NCBI GenBank assembly: GCA_029339505.1
Contig: JAQISU010000022.1
Coordinates: 18,566,501 to 18,630,500, forward strand
Length of the DNA stretch: 64,000 nucleotides
Reading direction: 5' to 3'
Origin: Unio delphinus
Taxonomy: Eukaryota > Mollusca > Bivalvia > Unionida > Unionidae
A program made the translations under genes and the position numbers. Shown piece after piece: positions 10,847-23,520 of this stretch (within the stretch, counting starts at the first letter, position 1; every line of letters begins with the position of its first letter). Below the pieces are notes generated by a model that searched no databases, was not told where the DNA came from, and was given only the letters and a program-made list of their open reading frames with translations.

Positions 10847-11624
10847 AATATCTGGAATAAAAAAATGGATGGAATAGAATCTTGTAACAATCTAACTGAC
10901 ATAGAGCTATAAGACTTGAGAATTATAACTTTGTAGATAGAGCTCGCTTCCGACAGAAGATAAAACATGCATGTAAGTTCAAGTTAAAATAACTGTTGTA
11001 TTCGCACGCCTTCCCATTTGTTTGTATCTCCCTACCGATTTTAAAAACGAAAAGCATCAAGGATATACAAAATGCACAAAACGTAATCATTTCATTATTG
11101 ATTTTTAAATTTCTAACCTGATTTGGCCAAGAGGTCCCTATCACTGTTGAATCGGCATTTCACGTAAACTGAAGCTCCCGATGAAAACAAGCCAACAGAC
11201 TGTGTTGTCTGCGTCCAATATTTCCATTGTCTAGATTTAATATTTCTAAAACAAACTGAAGAAACAAACAGAAAAAAATTCTTGTAGACTTGTTTTCAAA
11301 GAGATGTAAATCCAGAATGTACAGAATTGTGTAGACTTTCAAAGACGGCGAAGCACATCGAATCTTTTGCTTGAAAACATAGACTGGCCTACGCACATAT
11401 GGCGTCCGTGTTGCTAAAGAAACTCTTTTGATTATAAACGCTAACAAGGTGATAGTGTTTGGGACCCCTCTGGCGACAATCAGGTTAGAATTTATAAATC
11501 AATGGATTAAATCTGTTAAAATAAATGTATTTCAAAAGGGAATGATATGTATTGTTATGGAACTCGAAAGCTGTCTTACGAGGGAAATTGTAATTAATAA
11601 TGTGATGTACAAACTTTATTTGTA
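10847..11624. other. No gene recognised
   Basis: Overlapping short frames on both strands show no motif. Nothing else seen. Confidence 0.4.
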
Positions 11625-11745
11625 TGATGTTCTTTTGTCATTTAATTGTGTACAAACATCGTTACATGCAGTGCATTTGTCCTTACATCACGTTCAAACT
11701 TCTTTATATGATGTACTCTTGTCCTTATATGATGTGCAGATCGAA
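11625..11745. repeat. Short degenerate repeat, second cluster
   Basis: Five or so copies of 'CTTTATATGATGTACTCTTG' / 'TCCTTATATGATGTGCAG' variants, the same unit as at 10,205-10,330. They create an apparent repetitive peptide in the surrounding frame (11,428-11,763), which I do not regard as a gene. Confidence 0.65.
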
Positions 11746-11894
11746 TACCCGTTTTTGTACTAATACTTGTGCCGAGTACAGTATCAACAATTCGTCTGCT
11801 TGACATTTTAAACAGTTCAAGCAGAATGAGGGATCGTAGCCAGTTATCTTTCCATCAGATCAAATCATAACCACCGCCACCCCAAAAGAAAAAG

Positions 11895-11897
<3 letters not shown>

Positions 11898-11941
<44 letters not shown>
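11898..11941. repeat. (CA)n microsatellite
   Basis: Pure CA repeat of about 44 bp. Confidence 0.95.
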
Positions 11942-12141
11942 CATAAGGCAAGGTTGGTAATGAGGGTGTCTTGCTCAGACAGTAAACGTTTTTTTGTTTT
12001 ATTGGTTACATCTACGGAAGACACTGTTATGACTCACTCGTACAGCTAATTGAGATGTGGGATAATGGGTCAATGGGTAAAGTTTACAAAATGTAATTTT
12101 AAATATTCCTTCTCATAAATGATATATCTGAACATGCGAAC

Positions 12142-12147
<6 letters not shown>

Positions 12148-12182
<35 letters not shown>
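12148..12182. repeat. (CA)n microsatellite
   Basis: Pure CA repeat of about 35 bp. Confidence 0.95.
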
Positions 12183-12183
<1 letters not shown>

Positions 12184-13089
12184 CGCGGTGTTTTGGCGAA
12201 AGTATGAAATGACAGCTTTTTTGTCGTTGTAAGGCTGCCTATACATCCATAGGAATGAGTGAATACAATTAACCATTTCCGTTACATCTGAGCTCTGTTA
12301 CAATACTTATCAACCGGGTTTACCGATTAGGCGTGTACCCTGTACTCCAATGCTACTCCCTCCCCACCAACGGTATCAGGCACGCACGAATGATTATAAC
12401 TAAAAAGGGATAAATTCAAGAACTTAGAAGTAATTTTAAAAAATGCGTTAGCAATAGAGAAAAAGTAATAAATCAGTTATTTCCAGCTACATCGCCACCG
12501 GCTTTTTCGTTGTATTAGTCACAGCTCTGTCTATTAAAGAAGTACTGAGTATTACTATGCAGTAATGTCATTTACAAGAATTATGTAAGTTAAGGATGGT
12601 GCATCTTTGCATGTGCATATATGTGAGAGAGATGTGTTTTTTGAATGACAGTTTGACCGCTTTGCGTTTTACGGTTTTCAGACACTAAGTTTAAACATAC
12701 AGTAATAAACTAATCTCATGTCAATGGGCATATATATGTTTTAAAATGCATGAACGGTACAAATATAGAAGTCGGGTGGGTGGTGTTATTACGGTAATAC
12801 ATTAAACATCTTTTTATGCGATATAATATTTGGAGATAGAATGCTTGGTAAGAATCTTTGCTTGCCATAATTAACACGTAAATATGAAATTAAAAACGAA
12901 TAACAACGCCATAAAACACCGAACACCTGTTATTTTTTTTTTTAAAAAGTATATCCTGTCGGACTTTGGACGACGAGAAAAGATCAATAGATTAATTCCG
13001 AACTCGTACAGCTACACTTGATAGCAAAACCATTTTAGTTATATTTTAATAACATATGGGTAACAAATATGTATACCTCTTGCGTGGCA
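12183..13089. other. No feature recognised
   Basis: AT-rich DNA without supportable genes or repeats. Confidence 0.5.
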
Positions 13090-13268
13090 TCTGTAGTTGT
13101 ATATGTTGGCCGAGTGATTTAAAGTTCTCACCTTTGCCTATCACTGTCAACGCACCTCTGTCGGCGTGGGTTCGACTCTCGCGCTCGCCCAATGTGCATA
13201 TATGAGAAAGCTTGCTGGTAGCTTCCCGAGTGCGATAGTTTTTTTTCCCGGGATGTTCCTCCACTAAT
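13090..13268 (+). mobile_element. SINE-B, copy 2
   Basis: A-box 'TGGCCGAGTGATTTAAAG', B-box 'GGGTTCGACTCTC', then 'ATATGAGAAAGCTTGCTGGT' and 'TTCCTCCACTAAT'. It is truncated at the same point as copy 1, before the 'GGCGTTAA' tail. Confidence 0.85.
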
Positions 13269-13979
13269 TAAATATTCCCATCTTTAAAAGTGTCCAATTA
13301 CTTCAAGTAATTTGGTATTGATAACCTTGTACTTCGAAATTCAGTATCACTATCATGATTTTAAAAAGATTTTTTTTTTTGTAATGATGCATGGACAGTC
13401 CTCAGCCGTTTGCTTCTCTCGTGCGTATTCTTTAGTAATAGTTGCATCGATACAGATTACATATTTTAACAACAGACAATATACAAGCCAGTTAAGTGAG
13501 CGTTTGATACTAGTATATTAAAAAGAGTTTAGAGTTGTATGAGCAGTATTCTGATATACTATAGTATTTTAACACTTTAAGCACGGTTCTGATAGTCTCT
13601 CTAACAACCCTAACATTCTTAAACCATACGCATAAAATTATAAATAAACGGATCATTAAACATAGCTTCATCACGTAATATCTGTCCTAATGTGTTAATA
13701 TTACCAACGTCTGACTAAATTAAAAAGGAAACTGGTGTTCCAGTATAAGGTATGGTAAAAACAAAAATGGAAAGTCGTCAAAGTTACGACCACCGCATAA
13801 ACTTAGCATCTAACGACCAAGAGAGCAAATGGTTTTATAGTGAAACTGCTTTTTTAGTAGCGGCATAAAAATAATAATTTCCGTGTCAAAATTGTAACGG
13901 CAAGTCTTTTCTCTTTGAGTGTACTTCATGTAGTACTTATATCAATATTTGACCAGTTGTTGAGTCAATGCTCTTAAAA
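13269..13979. other. No feature recognised
   Basis: AT-rich spacer with isolated short open frames only. Confidence 0.45.
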
Positions 13980-14900
13980 CAAAAGTACGAGAAAAGAGAG
14001 AAAGACAACAAGCTTTTGTAAAATTTATCAAATATAACTTTTTTTTCCAGAAAACACAGTGAAAATGGGAAGAAAAAAAAACTCGAGATATTTCGAATTA
14101 AATCCCAAAATAATCATGGAATTACAGACACACGTAAAAGTGATTGTAATTCCTGAATAAACTCAGTACAAGTTCCGCAGAAATCCAAAACTAAAGGCGA
14201 TGACGTGTCTGTTATAGCTTATATATTGTTGATGTGTCAACAGTCGTTTGTTGAATCAGAGTAATATAATTCCCGGTTTTAATTCAGTATAAATTCCAAT
14301 GAATGTCAAATTATTTAAGCAGAGCACTCTCGACTTTCCAGAGAAAATAATCACCTAATTTTAATAATTTGAAGAAATTTGAATTCAGCTCCACTGGACA
14401 CAACATATTACAACTTGAAAATGCTATATATTAAAACACAAATGACCAAGTCCTCACAATCTAAAGATGATATAGTTTCCTACTTCACCTCAGGTCACGA
14501 TTAGAATTTTCAATACAAAAAAGAACCTAATGGAAAATTACCTTCTCGAATGATTCTGATGATTACAAAACAATAACCTGGATTACATAGCATTCACTCA
14601 GGAAACTCCAAAACGTTGACCTTAATAAACATATTTACCTCTACTATTAATAAGTATCCAAATATTAAGCCCATACACAAATATACTACTTTAGATATGT
14701 ATTAGTTGTTTACAATGAAGAAAATAAATAAGTCAACTTGGGTCAAGCAGAAATTAACTCAGTTTTGGACAAGGTCAAGTCCAGCATACAATGTTACATT
14801 GCAATAGCAAGTAATAAAAAAATAAAATATAACTAACTAACAAACAACTAAATTAATACATCTTTGATTGACATAGCTGCAACTAATACAAGGCAAAAGT
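13980..14900 (+). mobile_element. Dispersed repeat family X, copy 2
   Basis: It begins with 'GACAACAAGCTTTTGTAAAA', then a T/A-rich stretch, 'GAATTAAATCCCAAAATAATC', a 'TTCCGCAGAAATCC' block and 'GGCGATGACGTGTCTG'. These words recur in the same order in the copies at 25.96 and 33.79 kb. Its right boundary is not defined. There is no open frame, so it looks non-autonomous. Confidence 0.5.
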
Positions 14901-15184
14901 CTGTGCGACACAGCTGGAAACAACTGCTTTTAAATTATAGTTCTTTATTGTCAACAACTCTTGTAACACTTCTGCCATTCTGAATTTCTCTATCGTATCA
15001 TATTTTTTTAACGCTGCGTGTATTGATTCTTGTGCTGAACATTATGGGAGGCCAAGATATTAGGCTATTTATGGATTTGATTTTGTCCAACAGCTTTTTC
15101 TGCGAAAGACTTCATGTATCTTGATTAAATTCTTCCATGAAATTATGGGATATGAAGTAGACATTTTGAGACATGAGCTCAACA
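14901..15184. other. No feature recognised
   Basis: Short spacer. Confidence 0.3.
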
Positions 15185-15335
15185 TTGAAGATATAAAATC
15201 AACATTTGTACACACTAGGTCGAAAATGTGAAATAATAGCCCGAAATGTGGTGAAACTAAATCGCAATTTCGAGATAGTAACTCGAAATTTACATATACT
15301 AAGTCGAATTTTCGAGATATTTTCGACAGGGAAAA
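15185..15335. repeat. Cluster of 'TAAGTCGAAATTTCGAGAT'-type words
   Basis: At least five degenerate ~25-bp copies containing 'TCGAAATT' or its near-palindromic forms (for example 'CGCAATTTCGAGATAGTAAC', 'AAGTCGAATTTTCGAGATAT'). It recalls simple-repeat-rich MITE interiors. Confidence 0.55.
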
Positions 15336-15352
15336 ATCACCGGTAATATATG

Positions 15353-15375
15353 TATACGTATTTGAAATACGTATA
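15353..15375. repeat. Perfect 11-bp-arm palindrome
   Basis: 'TATACGTATTT' and its reverse complement, separated by a single G. It lies just right of the TCGAAA-type cluster. Confidence 0.9.
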
Positions 15376-15754
15376 GTTTGCTATTTACTAATCTTTGCAT
15401 TATTTAACGACACCACGTTTCCAGAAGCGTCATCCAAACGTTATAGTGTTATGTCTGTGACTGTGTTCAGGTGCAGCTTTGGTCGAGTAGTACTATATGG
15501 TGTTCATGAATTGTTAATAATTTCTAATCAATCTCAAATGCATTGTTAAAAATTTTGTTAGCCAATCGCAAATGCAGGAAAAAACAAGTGTTTACGCCAT
15601 ACTACATGTTTCTAATGTTCGTTTTTGATACACGTGGAGTTCTATTCAGCAAAATACAAGTCTATTCAAAGACTATTGACAACTTTTTTTAGAAGTTCTA
15701 ATTATATGTTTTGCATTATGTCCGATCGATCTGTACTTCTGAGCAAACTTAGCT
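15376..15754. other. No feature recognised
   Basis: AT-rich spacer. Confidence 0.35.
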
Positions 15755-15925
15755 GACGACCCATTCAGGAAGTCGATGTATAGACTTATATGTGGTTTTA
15801 AATCTAGAATAACAAAACTGTTCGTGTTCTCACGTTTTGATGACCCATTCAGGAAGTCGCTATATATAGGTATAGATATATCCGTGGTTTAAAATCTAGA
15901 ATAAGAACTGTTCGTATTCTTGCAT
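15755..15925. repeat. Two-copy direct repeat, ~80 bp
   Basis: 'GACCCATTCAGGAAGTCG' and 'AAATCTAGAATAA...CTGTTCGT' occur twice in the same order, with small indels between copies. Confidence 0.8.
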
Positions 15926-17604
15926 TATGGGTTGAAGATTGTGTGTATACGTTACAATGAGTTACAATGACGAAAGACTAAAATATCTTTTTTTAAAAAT
16001 AGACGAAGTGCAAAATATTACGTTATACATATGTTCTTACATTATACCATTTTAAAAATGTAATAATACATTGCATTAGTGCATCTTCGTTTGTACGAAA
16101 ATATTTAACTAATTGAAATCGTCCATGTTAAATACTTTAGCTAACTGAAATCGGCATTTTAAAATCCACTTATTGCGTATTTTTTATCGTTTAAAAATCA
16201 CCAGAATGTTAAAAGAAATTAATTGCTGCTTTTTATATTAAAGAGTATGAAAAATTGTATATTAAACATATTCTAAATAAATTGCTATCACACGTTCAAT
16301 ACGTAAATGAAATTAGGCAAATAGGAGAAGCGCAATCACCAATAATACAAATTATTGTATAAATTTGGAGAAATCTTCGTTATATTTAGCTTTCAAGTCA
16401 ATAATTTATTTATAGAAACTCAACAATACAATATAAAATGCACTCGTTGTTTTATTATTGACAGCCAAAGCACAACCAAGCTTTATATCAATAAGGAATT
16501 TGATTATGATAGAGTCATGCATTTATAAAATTAGTTAAAATTAATGGTATCGTAGTTTTCGTGGCTTTTCACAGTCTATGGAATAATAGGTCACAACAAT
16601 ATATTTATGTAACATCATGCTAATAAATATCCGTAACATTTCCTTTCTTGTTCTATCTCGGGCTTTACAAAACCCACGAAATTCAGCAATTTTGGCGATG
16701 TTTTGCTGTTCTTGTAGATTTTGTTCATTTTACTCGGTTAGAAGATCCTTGGAAAATTGGAATGCACACGTGACTCATTCCTGTGTCAAACCATTGTAAT
16801 ATTTTTTAAATATTATTTATTAAATACATTAGGTCATTCTCTAACGTTTTATATTAGCAGCAAAATTAAAAATTAAGAAGCTTTTCTTGTTTTGTTCTTA
16901 GTCCAACGTTATATTTATTAAATAATACGTGAGAAAATTACACAATAACGAAGCGTAAAGACTGTCGTCTTTTAAAACTGAAGCAAACACAAGTTCGCCT
17001 TGTCAATGTTTGGGTTTGCGCTAGAGTTGCAAAAACTGTGAAGATAAAAATCAAGTTCTGCAAAAGAATTCATTGACTGCGGCCTGTGATAAAGGACTTG
17101 GGCGATATTTTATGTCATGGTGTTTAACCATTCTCTGGTTCAAAAATCGTTTACATAATTCAAATTTTCAATCTCCGGGTGGTCGTAAATACTTTAGCAA
17201 TTTAATTGCCCATAACGTGAAATACTAATTACCGAATTTGCGGTAACAATAACGATAACGTTTCCTTTATCTGCGAGATTCCAAAAATATACCAAACGTG
17301 ATTTCACTATGTCAACATGGGTAATCCAGCTTTAAAACTTCCTGCCACACAATCCCATTTTAGTGCGACTGTATCTATGTAATAATTGCCTTTCTTTAAT
17401 CTCACGTTTCGACCAATAATGAACATGTAACTTGACTAAATCACCTAACCAGGAAGCACATATAAAAATTTCTCATGTTTCAAAAGCTATGCAAACAAAT
17501 AATGACGTAGCTATTTTTTAGGTTTTGGGGAAGAATATTTAACAATGTTAATCATGGTACAAGTTGTGAAAGACATAATTAGCCGCTTAAGCTCTTAACA
17601 ATTT
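15926..17604. other. No gene recognised
   Basis: AT-rich sequence left of the 10.6-kb transposon. I see no coding pattern, tandem array or recognisable repeat. Confidence 0.5.
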
Positions 17605-17613
17605 GTAAAACAT
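17605..17613. repeat. 9-bp target site duplication, left
   Basis: 'GTAAAACAT', immediately outside the left inverted repeat, is repeated exactly at 28,192-28,200 immediately outside the right one. Confidence 0.9.
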
Positions 17614-18163
17614 TAGTCTGGTTCCCTGACCGCTCTATACTCCGTTACTCTTCGTTATAAAGGTCAGGTAACAGCCTCCGCCATGTTGAAATTGCGCAAT
17701 GTTTATGGAAGGTAAACACGCATTTTGATCAGCATGGCTCACAACATGAAATATTATTGTATAGAAGTGTTGAATAGTGTGTCCTATGTGGGGAAATGAT
17801 GCACTATGATGAGTGCTACTTGTTTGAATTCTTTAAAATCTGTGTTAAGTCGTCGTAGAACTTTGTGCAGGGTTTTAATTTATAAATCACGCGTATGCGG
17901 TGGGTAGGGAGGGGCAAACACCATTTTACTCGACCCTGTACATAACTAGGCGCGGCTTAGTCTTTTTATACTGATTTATTTTTTGCAACAGCACAGTTCT
18001 ATAGTTTGAAATAGGTCCAGGCCTTAAGACATCTGTGATTATTAAATTATCACGAGGGTTTTGATAAACAACATTAACACGTCTAGGACAAGTTTTGACA
18101 AACGCACGATCAGTATGTTGGATTGTTGTGCAGAATGATGTTGAGCTTTGAAGTTCTGATAGT
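17614..18163 (+). repeat. Left terminal inverted repeat, ~550 bp
   Basis: Aligns with the reverse complement of 27,650-28,191 with scattered substitutions and a few small indels. Similarity ends near 'TTTGAAGTTCTGAT'. Confidence 0.92.
17926..18163 (-). other. Reading frame inside the left TIR
   Basis: A minus-strand frame running toward the element's end finishes with '...NQYKKTKPRLVMYRVE' and a stop. The right TIR encodes the same carboxyl end and stop on the plus strand, but has one frameshift further upstream. Conserved residues include 'RAFVKTCP' and 'VNVVYQNP'. No family is recognised. It may be the last exon of an element gene or simply an open stretch preserved by TIR identity. Confidence 0.35.
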
Positions 18164-18256
18164 AGAATAAGTGCTAAAATATATTTTGACCGCATCTTTC
18201 AAATTTCAGCCACATTACATTAAGTGGCATAGAGGTATGCCAACATTCTCTCCACT

Positions 18257-18495
18257 TTGCAAAGTTTTAAATACAAACAACTTCACCTTACATACGTCAC
18301 TCTCTCAAAAGTACATAATAACTGGCGAACGCCCTCTCAAGTGTGTAAATGCAGGTGGCGTGAAGATGGAGAGAATACCAACATTCTTCCCGACTTGTTC
18401 AAAGACGCCGAATGTTCCAAAGGGAAAAAGAGGAAGAGATTCCACATTGCCAACTGGAAAGACCCCTCAACAAGAGTAAAAAAAAATACTCAAGG
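18257..18495 (+). pseudogene. Candidate 5' exon of the element's transposase-side gene
   Basis: An open frame with a basic stretch 'CSKGKKRKRFHIANWKDPS' ends at a plausible splice donor ('CTCAAG|GTACCT'). A homopolymer of nine A just before the donor may have slipped: joining to the next exon in the expected frame requires a one-base correction. Cysteine-containing 'VCKCRWREDGENTN' lies upstream. The family is unknown; position and orientation fit an amino-terminal exon of the transposase gene. Confidence 0.35.
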
Positions 18496-18835
18496 TACCT
18501 AGTTCTATCATGAAACCAGTATTATTTAAAATCAGTATATACATAAAATAGTTATAATCTTAAACTTGACTTAAAAACATGTCACTTTAACATTCATAAC
18601 ATGAATAAGAAGAGAAAGATGAAATGAAAAATATAGATTTAATTTTCTTTGTTACTGAAAGCATTTGTTAAAGAATTTTTTTTAGTATATCTTTCGATTG
18701 GTGTAATAAACCTGATGATCATTGTACCAAAAAAAGATGCTAAAATTTTGAAAATCAGCATTACACTTTATATTGTACTTTTCCAGCTGATATTAATAAT
18801 TTTTGGTACACATGCTGGTATTTGGTTTCATTCAG

Positions 18836-18970
18836 GATCCTACCTTGTCAAGAATACACTGGTCAGAGAACGAAAAAGATTTTCTGAACACATATTTTAG
18901 AAGCAGGAGGAGTACCAACCACTAGAGTGAATCCATTTTGGAATGAGTGTGCCAACAAGCTAAACAAATA
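18836..18970 (+). pseudogene. Myb/SANT-like exon fragment, frameshifted
   Basis: Preceded by a good acceptor ('TTTGGTTTCATTCAG'). One frame gives 'HWSENEKDFLNTYF'. After a one-base deletion the pattern continues in another frame with 'AGGVPTTRVNPFWNEC' and 'SSRTG'. Trp at the start of helix 1 and the spacing to the second Trp fit Myb/SANT or trihelix-type DNA-binding domains, which often accompany transposases. The donor after 'RTG' is weak. Confidence 0.45.
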
Positions 18971-21330
18971 CTGTGGTTCTTCACGCACTGGTAGTCTTTA
19001 TATTGTTTCCTTATTGTCAAATGACTATTGAGTGTTCTGAATTCTGATTCTCAGACAACTGTTTAATTTTAAATTATCATCTGTTTAGTTTAATTGCCAT
19101 CTTATTTATATATTTATTGGTTTGTATGTTCTTTGCTTATGCAGATATCGATTTCAGTTCGACTATGCTGAAAATCCTAATAATGATTTTTCCTTTTGTT
19201 ATTGTGTCATGATGAAAATATGTGTAGTATTCTAACATACATATTAAATAATTTATACATTAACATGTTTACTAACAAAGCATTTCTTGACCAGTCAAAA
19301 AGATGTATTTTTTGGTACCATTGTAACATTTACTAAACGTAATTAGTTCAAAAGTGATTAAAAAACTGAGTGAAAATTTATTTTTTCAATTGGTCTGAAT
19401 GTATCACTTAAATAACTTTATCTTCAATGTTCCATTTAATCTTGATTATTGTTTTTGCTATTAGTAATGCTTGTAACTGTAAATATGTAACAAATAGTAC
19501 TAATGAGTTTTTTCTTTTCACAGAAAATCAGACAAAAATAAAATTGAATACTTATTGGACCACAGTTTCATTTTTTCTTTATCGAAATTTTGCAATATCT
19601 ATGTGATCTTTTTATTATAGTACTTTGAAATTATCTGCTTCAGAATTAATTTTAGCTAATGTTAGGAAAATTAATCACATAATCATGATGTTTATATTTT
19701 ATTCTATAAATAATTTGCAAATTTCACGAGAAATATTTAAACGCAAATTGGGACTTGCTTATGTATTATGAAAAATGTAAGTAATGGCTTTAAGAACATA
19801 GGTATTTTAGTGTTGAAGTTTCTCTTGGTATCTGGTCATTTAAGTATATATTAAATCAGCATCTGTTTTGTATATTTTGCAGTAAAATTACGAGATCATT
19901 ATTTCATATACATGTTTTCATTGTTCTGTTGGGTATGGGGCAATGCATTTAGTATGTACACAAAGATCTGGCTAAGCTTGACCCCTCCTCCCCTCCCTGT
20001 ACACATGCATACTTTTTTTTTAATTACATACACACACACAGTTCTTTAGAATGGTCTACATTTAATCCTCTCAAAAATGGTCAAGATTTAATTATGTTAA
20101 TGTGTTTAACATAGTCGACCTATGTTGAATGTCTGGATGCATCAAAGAATCAAGGTGCCACCAACCCAACCACGTTTTGTATGCGTACATACATTATCAA
20201 TAGACCCCCACCCCCCATATGCAAGTGTATGCATTTGGGTTAACCCCCATCCATGCGTATGTACTAAATGGCTAGCCCCATATCATTCAAGTCAGGAAAT
20301 GTTGAAATGACTGCATGTAAAACATTTTCATTTATATTTTATTTATTGTTTCTGTTGATTTTTTTTTTCTTTTTAGTTTTCTTCAATATCACAGACATTC
20401 CTTTTGCCCCATATGACACGAGTATTATGCCTTTGGAAAGTGCTGGTCTAAATTTCCACATTTCATTGGCATACTAATTTTGTACAAAGATGTCACAATT
20501 TTGTTGTCACTGGATGGAAAGTCCTGCTTATCATTACAAAGTGATGTTTGCCTCACAACAGCAGGTTTTTGTAAAGCAACACTTCATTTTTTTACAGATG
20601 AAATAACAATTACAGGTTAAGGAGACACGACAGGTCTTTATAAATATTAGTTTATTTGGTAAAATATACAAAATGACGACTTCTTATTTTATTTTTAAAA
20701 AGATGTACCCTTGAATAACCGGGTGCATGTTGTTATTTAGCATGTCAAAACAGTGACATGGTGTAATGCAACTATTATTTTTGAAACTGAGTGTTTTTTT
20801 CTTTCTTATTACAGATCAAAAGAACGCATACTTTATATTGGACATGCTAACTTAATTTACTCCTTTCACAGAGATAAAACAGTTATATTTTTTGTTTGAA
20901 ATATGTTAAAGATTTATTCCTTGTACTCTCAACATTCAATATAACTTTACATTATAAGAGTTCTTTGCAAGTACATGTATGTTTTGTCTTCCATGAACCT
21001 GTTACGACCGTCAAATTTATTGTTAATGAATAAACCCATATTGACAATTTGATCTTTATATTGTATATACTCACTTGGAAGTCTATTCCATCTGCAAACA
21101 ACACAGAACCCCATTTGCCTTTGCAAAATGAACATATCAAAGTCTATTTTAATAATACAGATAACTCATAACAGATGTCATAAATCAAGATCTTTGGCAC
21201 ATTATGCAACTTCAGATCTGGGTCTGTGCAGTTTTCAGTTGGACCCGACTTGTAATCAAGTAAATAATGCGTCAACCACATACTATGCATATGATCAATG
21301 CTATAATTACTGTCATATTTTTTAAACCAG
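18971..21330. other. Probable intron of the element, no coding seen
   Basis: AT-rich, with no frame of interest, between the Myb-like exon and the transposase exon, whose acceptor is at 21,330. Short frames at 20.1-20.5 kb and 20.9-21.3 kb lack motifs. Confidence 0.45.
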
Positions 21331-23176
21331 GTCTTTGACCGTCTTCAGGTAGTAGGTGTGACTACTTCCTACCAAACAACCAACCGCCATGGTAATGGCA
21401 TTATAGAGGATATTGGGGAAACATTGTTACAATGCTATTGTGGAAGGAGTCAGAAATGGCCAGCCTTTCAGGATTATTGGGGATAATATTAATGTTTCTG
21501 TAGGGGTCAAACATGAAAGAACTGATCACCATGATGGAATGTTAAACTGGTTTGGGTCAGCTGCCATATTACAAAGTCTTTTGATGAAATGCCACATAAA
21601 ATTCAGGGACAGACTAAAGATTTACAGTTTTATCACTTTATTCCTTCTGACCAGGATGAAAGAAGATTAAAGAATGATTACAAAGCTCTCATATCAAGGA
21701 TAGCTAAGGAGTTTCTTCCCTAATTGGACTTTCTCTACAAGACCCAGCCCACTCATATATTGGGTACATACAGTGACGAGCTGACAAAGAAGAATGTAGT
21801 GGTGCCTTTAGACTCTTAGAGGTTCTTCCACTGAATGAGCAAAAGTATGCAGATGTGGTTTCTATTTTGGACAAATATGAATCAGCAGTGGAAGAAATAT
21901 ATACAGTTGCTGGTAAAGAGAAATTGCCAGTACACATTGGGGGTGATCAGCTTACCAGAGAGCGGTTTACTGGTGGCAAAGGACTTAGATCTGGTTGCTT
22001 CACCGAAATGGAGAAACTGAATCACCTTTACCCTATCATATTTGAAATGTGGTATACTGCCATGAGTTTTTTGACTGTAATGTTTAAGTGCTTGTAAAGG
22101 GAATAGTCCTTTGACAAAGGCACAATGAATGCAGAAAGAATTCGTTTAAGCAGAAAAACAGCAAATGCAGATGTTATAAATCATTATGATCATGACAAAG
22201 ACTTCACAGTTTCATTTATTAAAGGTTACATTGTTGAGGCTGTCTGTGATTATTTTGGCCTGGAGACTTTGACAGATATCCCGACCAATCATATTCCACC
22301 AGTAGAAGCATGCATGGTGAAAATGGAATCCTGGTTCAATGGTACTATGAACAAATTCATTGATGAATATGTCTTTGGTAGAAACATTGATGCTACCAAT
22401 AGAATAGATTGATACTGAAGAGATGATTGTTACTCAGCTAAGACTTCTACTACCAAATAGATCAATCTCAATAGTCTTCATCCCAAAAAAGCAAAAGATA
22501 TCAGAGTTGTCGGAGGCTCAGCATGACCGCGTTAAGCATTATGCTCATATTGTACTACAGCTAGGACTGCTGTATATGCAGTTCCTTGATGATTGCCAAG
22601 TACCTGACCGGTCAAGGCTACTAACTACCCTCAAGTACATGATGGCAGTTTTTAAGGCAGTTAATTCACACAGTAAATATGCACTTGAAATTTTGTGTTT
22701 TCTTGCCCACCAGCAAGCATCATATAGCCTGCATACTGCCAACAAGTCTTTGTATGGTTTATTTGTGAACACTGAGGGCAAAATATATTCACAGATATTC
22801 CTGCTGACCTTCAAATATAACATATTGTCAGGAAAATCAAGAAACTAGTTAAAAATGTTGGGTCTAACAACATCATGGGAACAATTTCAAGAAAATCAAG
22901 AGCTCTAGCTGGTATGTCCCATGTTGCAAAACAGTATGACCATGCAGCTGGTGTTATTGTTCGAGCTCAGCTGCATAAGAAAAAAAGGCATTTGAAGAAG
23001 AGATGATGATTATCAATGACCTGAGAGATATTCGTCCATTTAAGACGCCGATAGGGAAAGTTTTTAATAAATTTGAAAAGACACTTGCTCCTACAGATGG
23101 ATCTTTATCCCGACAAAATTATGAAGCATGGATTCAGTACCATAAATTGATCTTTTATTATGAGACAGGAAAATAA
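21331..23176 (+). pseudogene. DUF6589-like transposase, main exon, multiply disrupted
   Basis: Predicted to catalyse movement of the 10.6-kb element. The exon opens after a good acceptor ('TTTTTTAAACCAG') with 'VFDRLQVVGVTTSYQ'. Later frames carry 'FRIIGDNINVSVGVKHE', 'HIGGDQLTRERFTGGKGL', 'FIKGYIVEAVCDYFGL' and a terminal stretch ending at a stop at 23,176. The G-D-N and G-G-D-Q-L-T-R-E-R motifs in this order match the animal and fungal family listed in Pfam as DUF6589 (recalled). The acidic residues in these motifs are candidates for the catalytic triad. The protein is broken at several places: changes of frame near 21.4 and 21.65-21.85 kb, stops at about 21,721 and 22,097, another break near 22.41 kb, and shifts near 22.8 and 22.98 kb. 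It is therefore non-functional. Confidence 0.75.
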
Positions 23177-23189
23177 ATTGTTGTTATTC

Positions 23190-23520
23190 TTCACACAATG
23201 ATGAAGTATTTGTGTAAGTTGATTTGAGTCACTTGGATAAGACAATGCTTTGCATTGCATTTTGAGTAACAATGATAAAAGAGAATTGCATTACACAGTG
23301 AGAACATGAATAAAACAGTGATTTATAATACTTTGTGAGGAACAAGAATAAAATTGATTTACATTATGAGGAATTTGGATAAAACATTTATTTACCTTAT
23401 ATTGTGATAAAACAGCAATAAAACTGAAACACATTAAACTAAGAGAACAGCGATAAAAGTGTACATTACATTGTGCGGAACAAGTCTAAATGAGTTTACA
23501 TGGTGTTTGAACAGTAAAGC
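23190..23520. repeat. Degenerate ~55-60-bp tandem repeat downstream of the transposase
   Basis: Several loose copies around 'GATAAAACAG...AATAAAA...TTACATT...GAGGAACAAGAATAAAA'. Divergence is high, so copy number and period are uncertain. Confidence 0.45.

Noticed and set aside
10538..10968. Minus-strand frames with poly-Leu or poly-Cys
   Set aside because: Antisense of SINE-B and its (ACA)n end.
11428..11763. 111-codon frame with repetitive carboxyl half
   Set aside because: The repetitive part is the 20-22-bp minisatellite; the amino part has no recognisable features.
20947..21140. Two overlapping 62-codon minus-strand frames inside the transposon
   Set aside because: Mutually overlapping, no motif; they lie in the presumed intron before the transposase exon.
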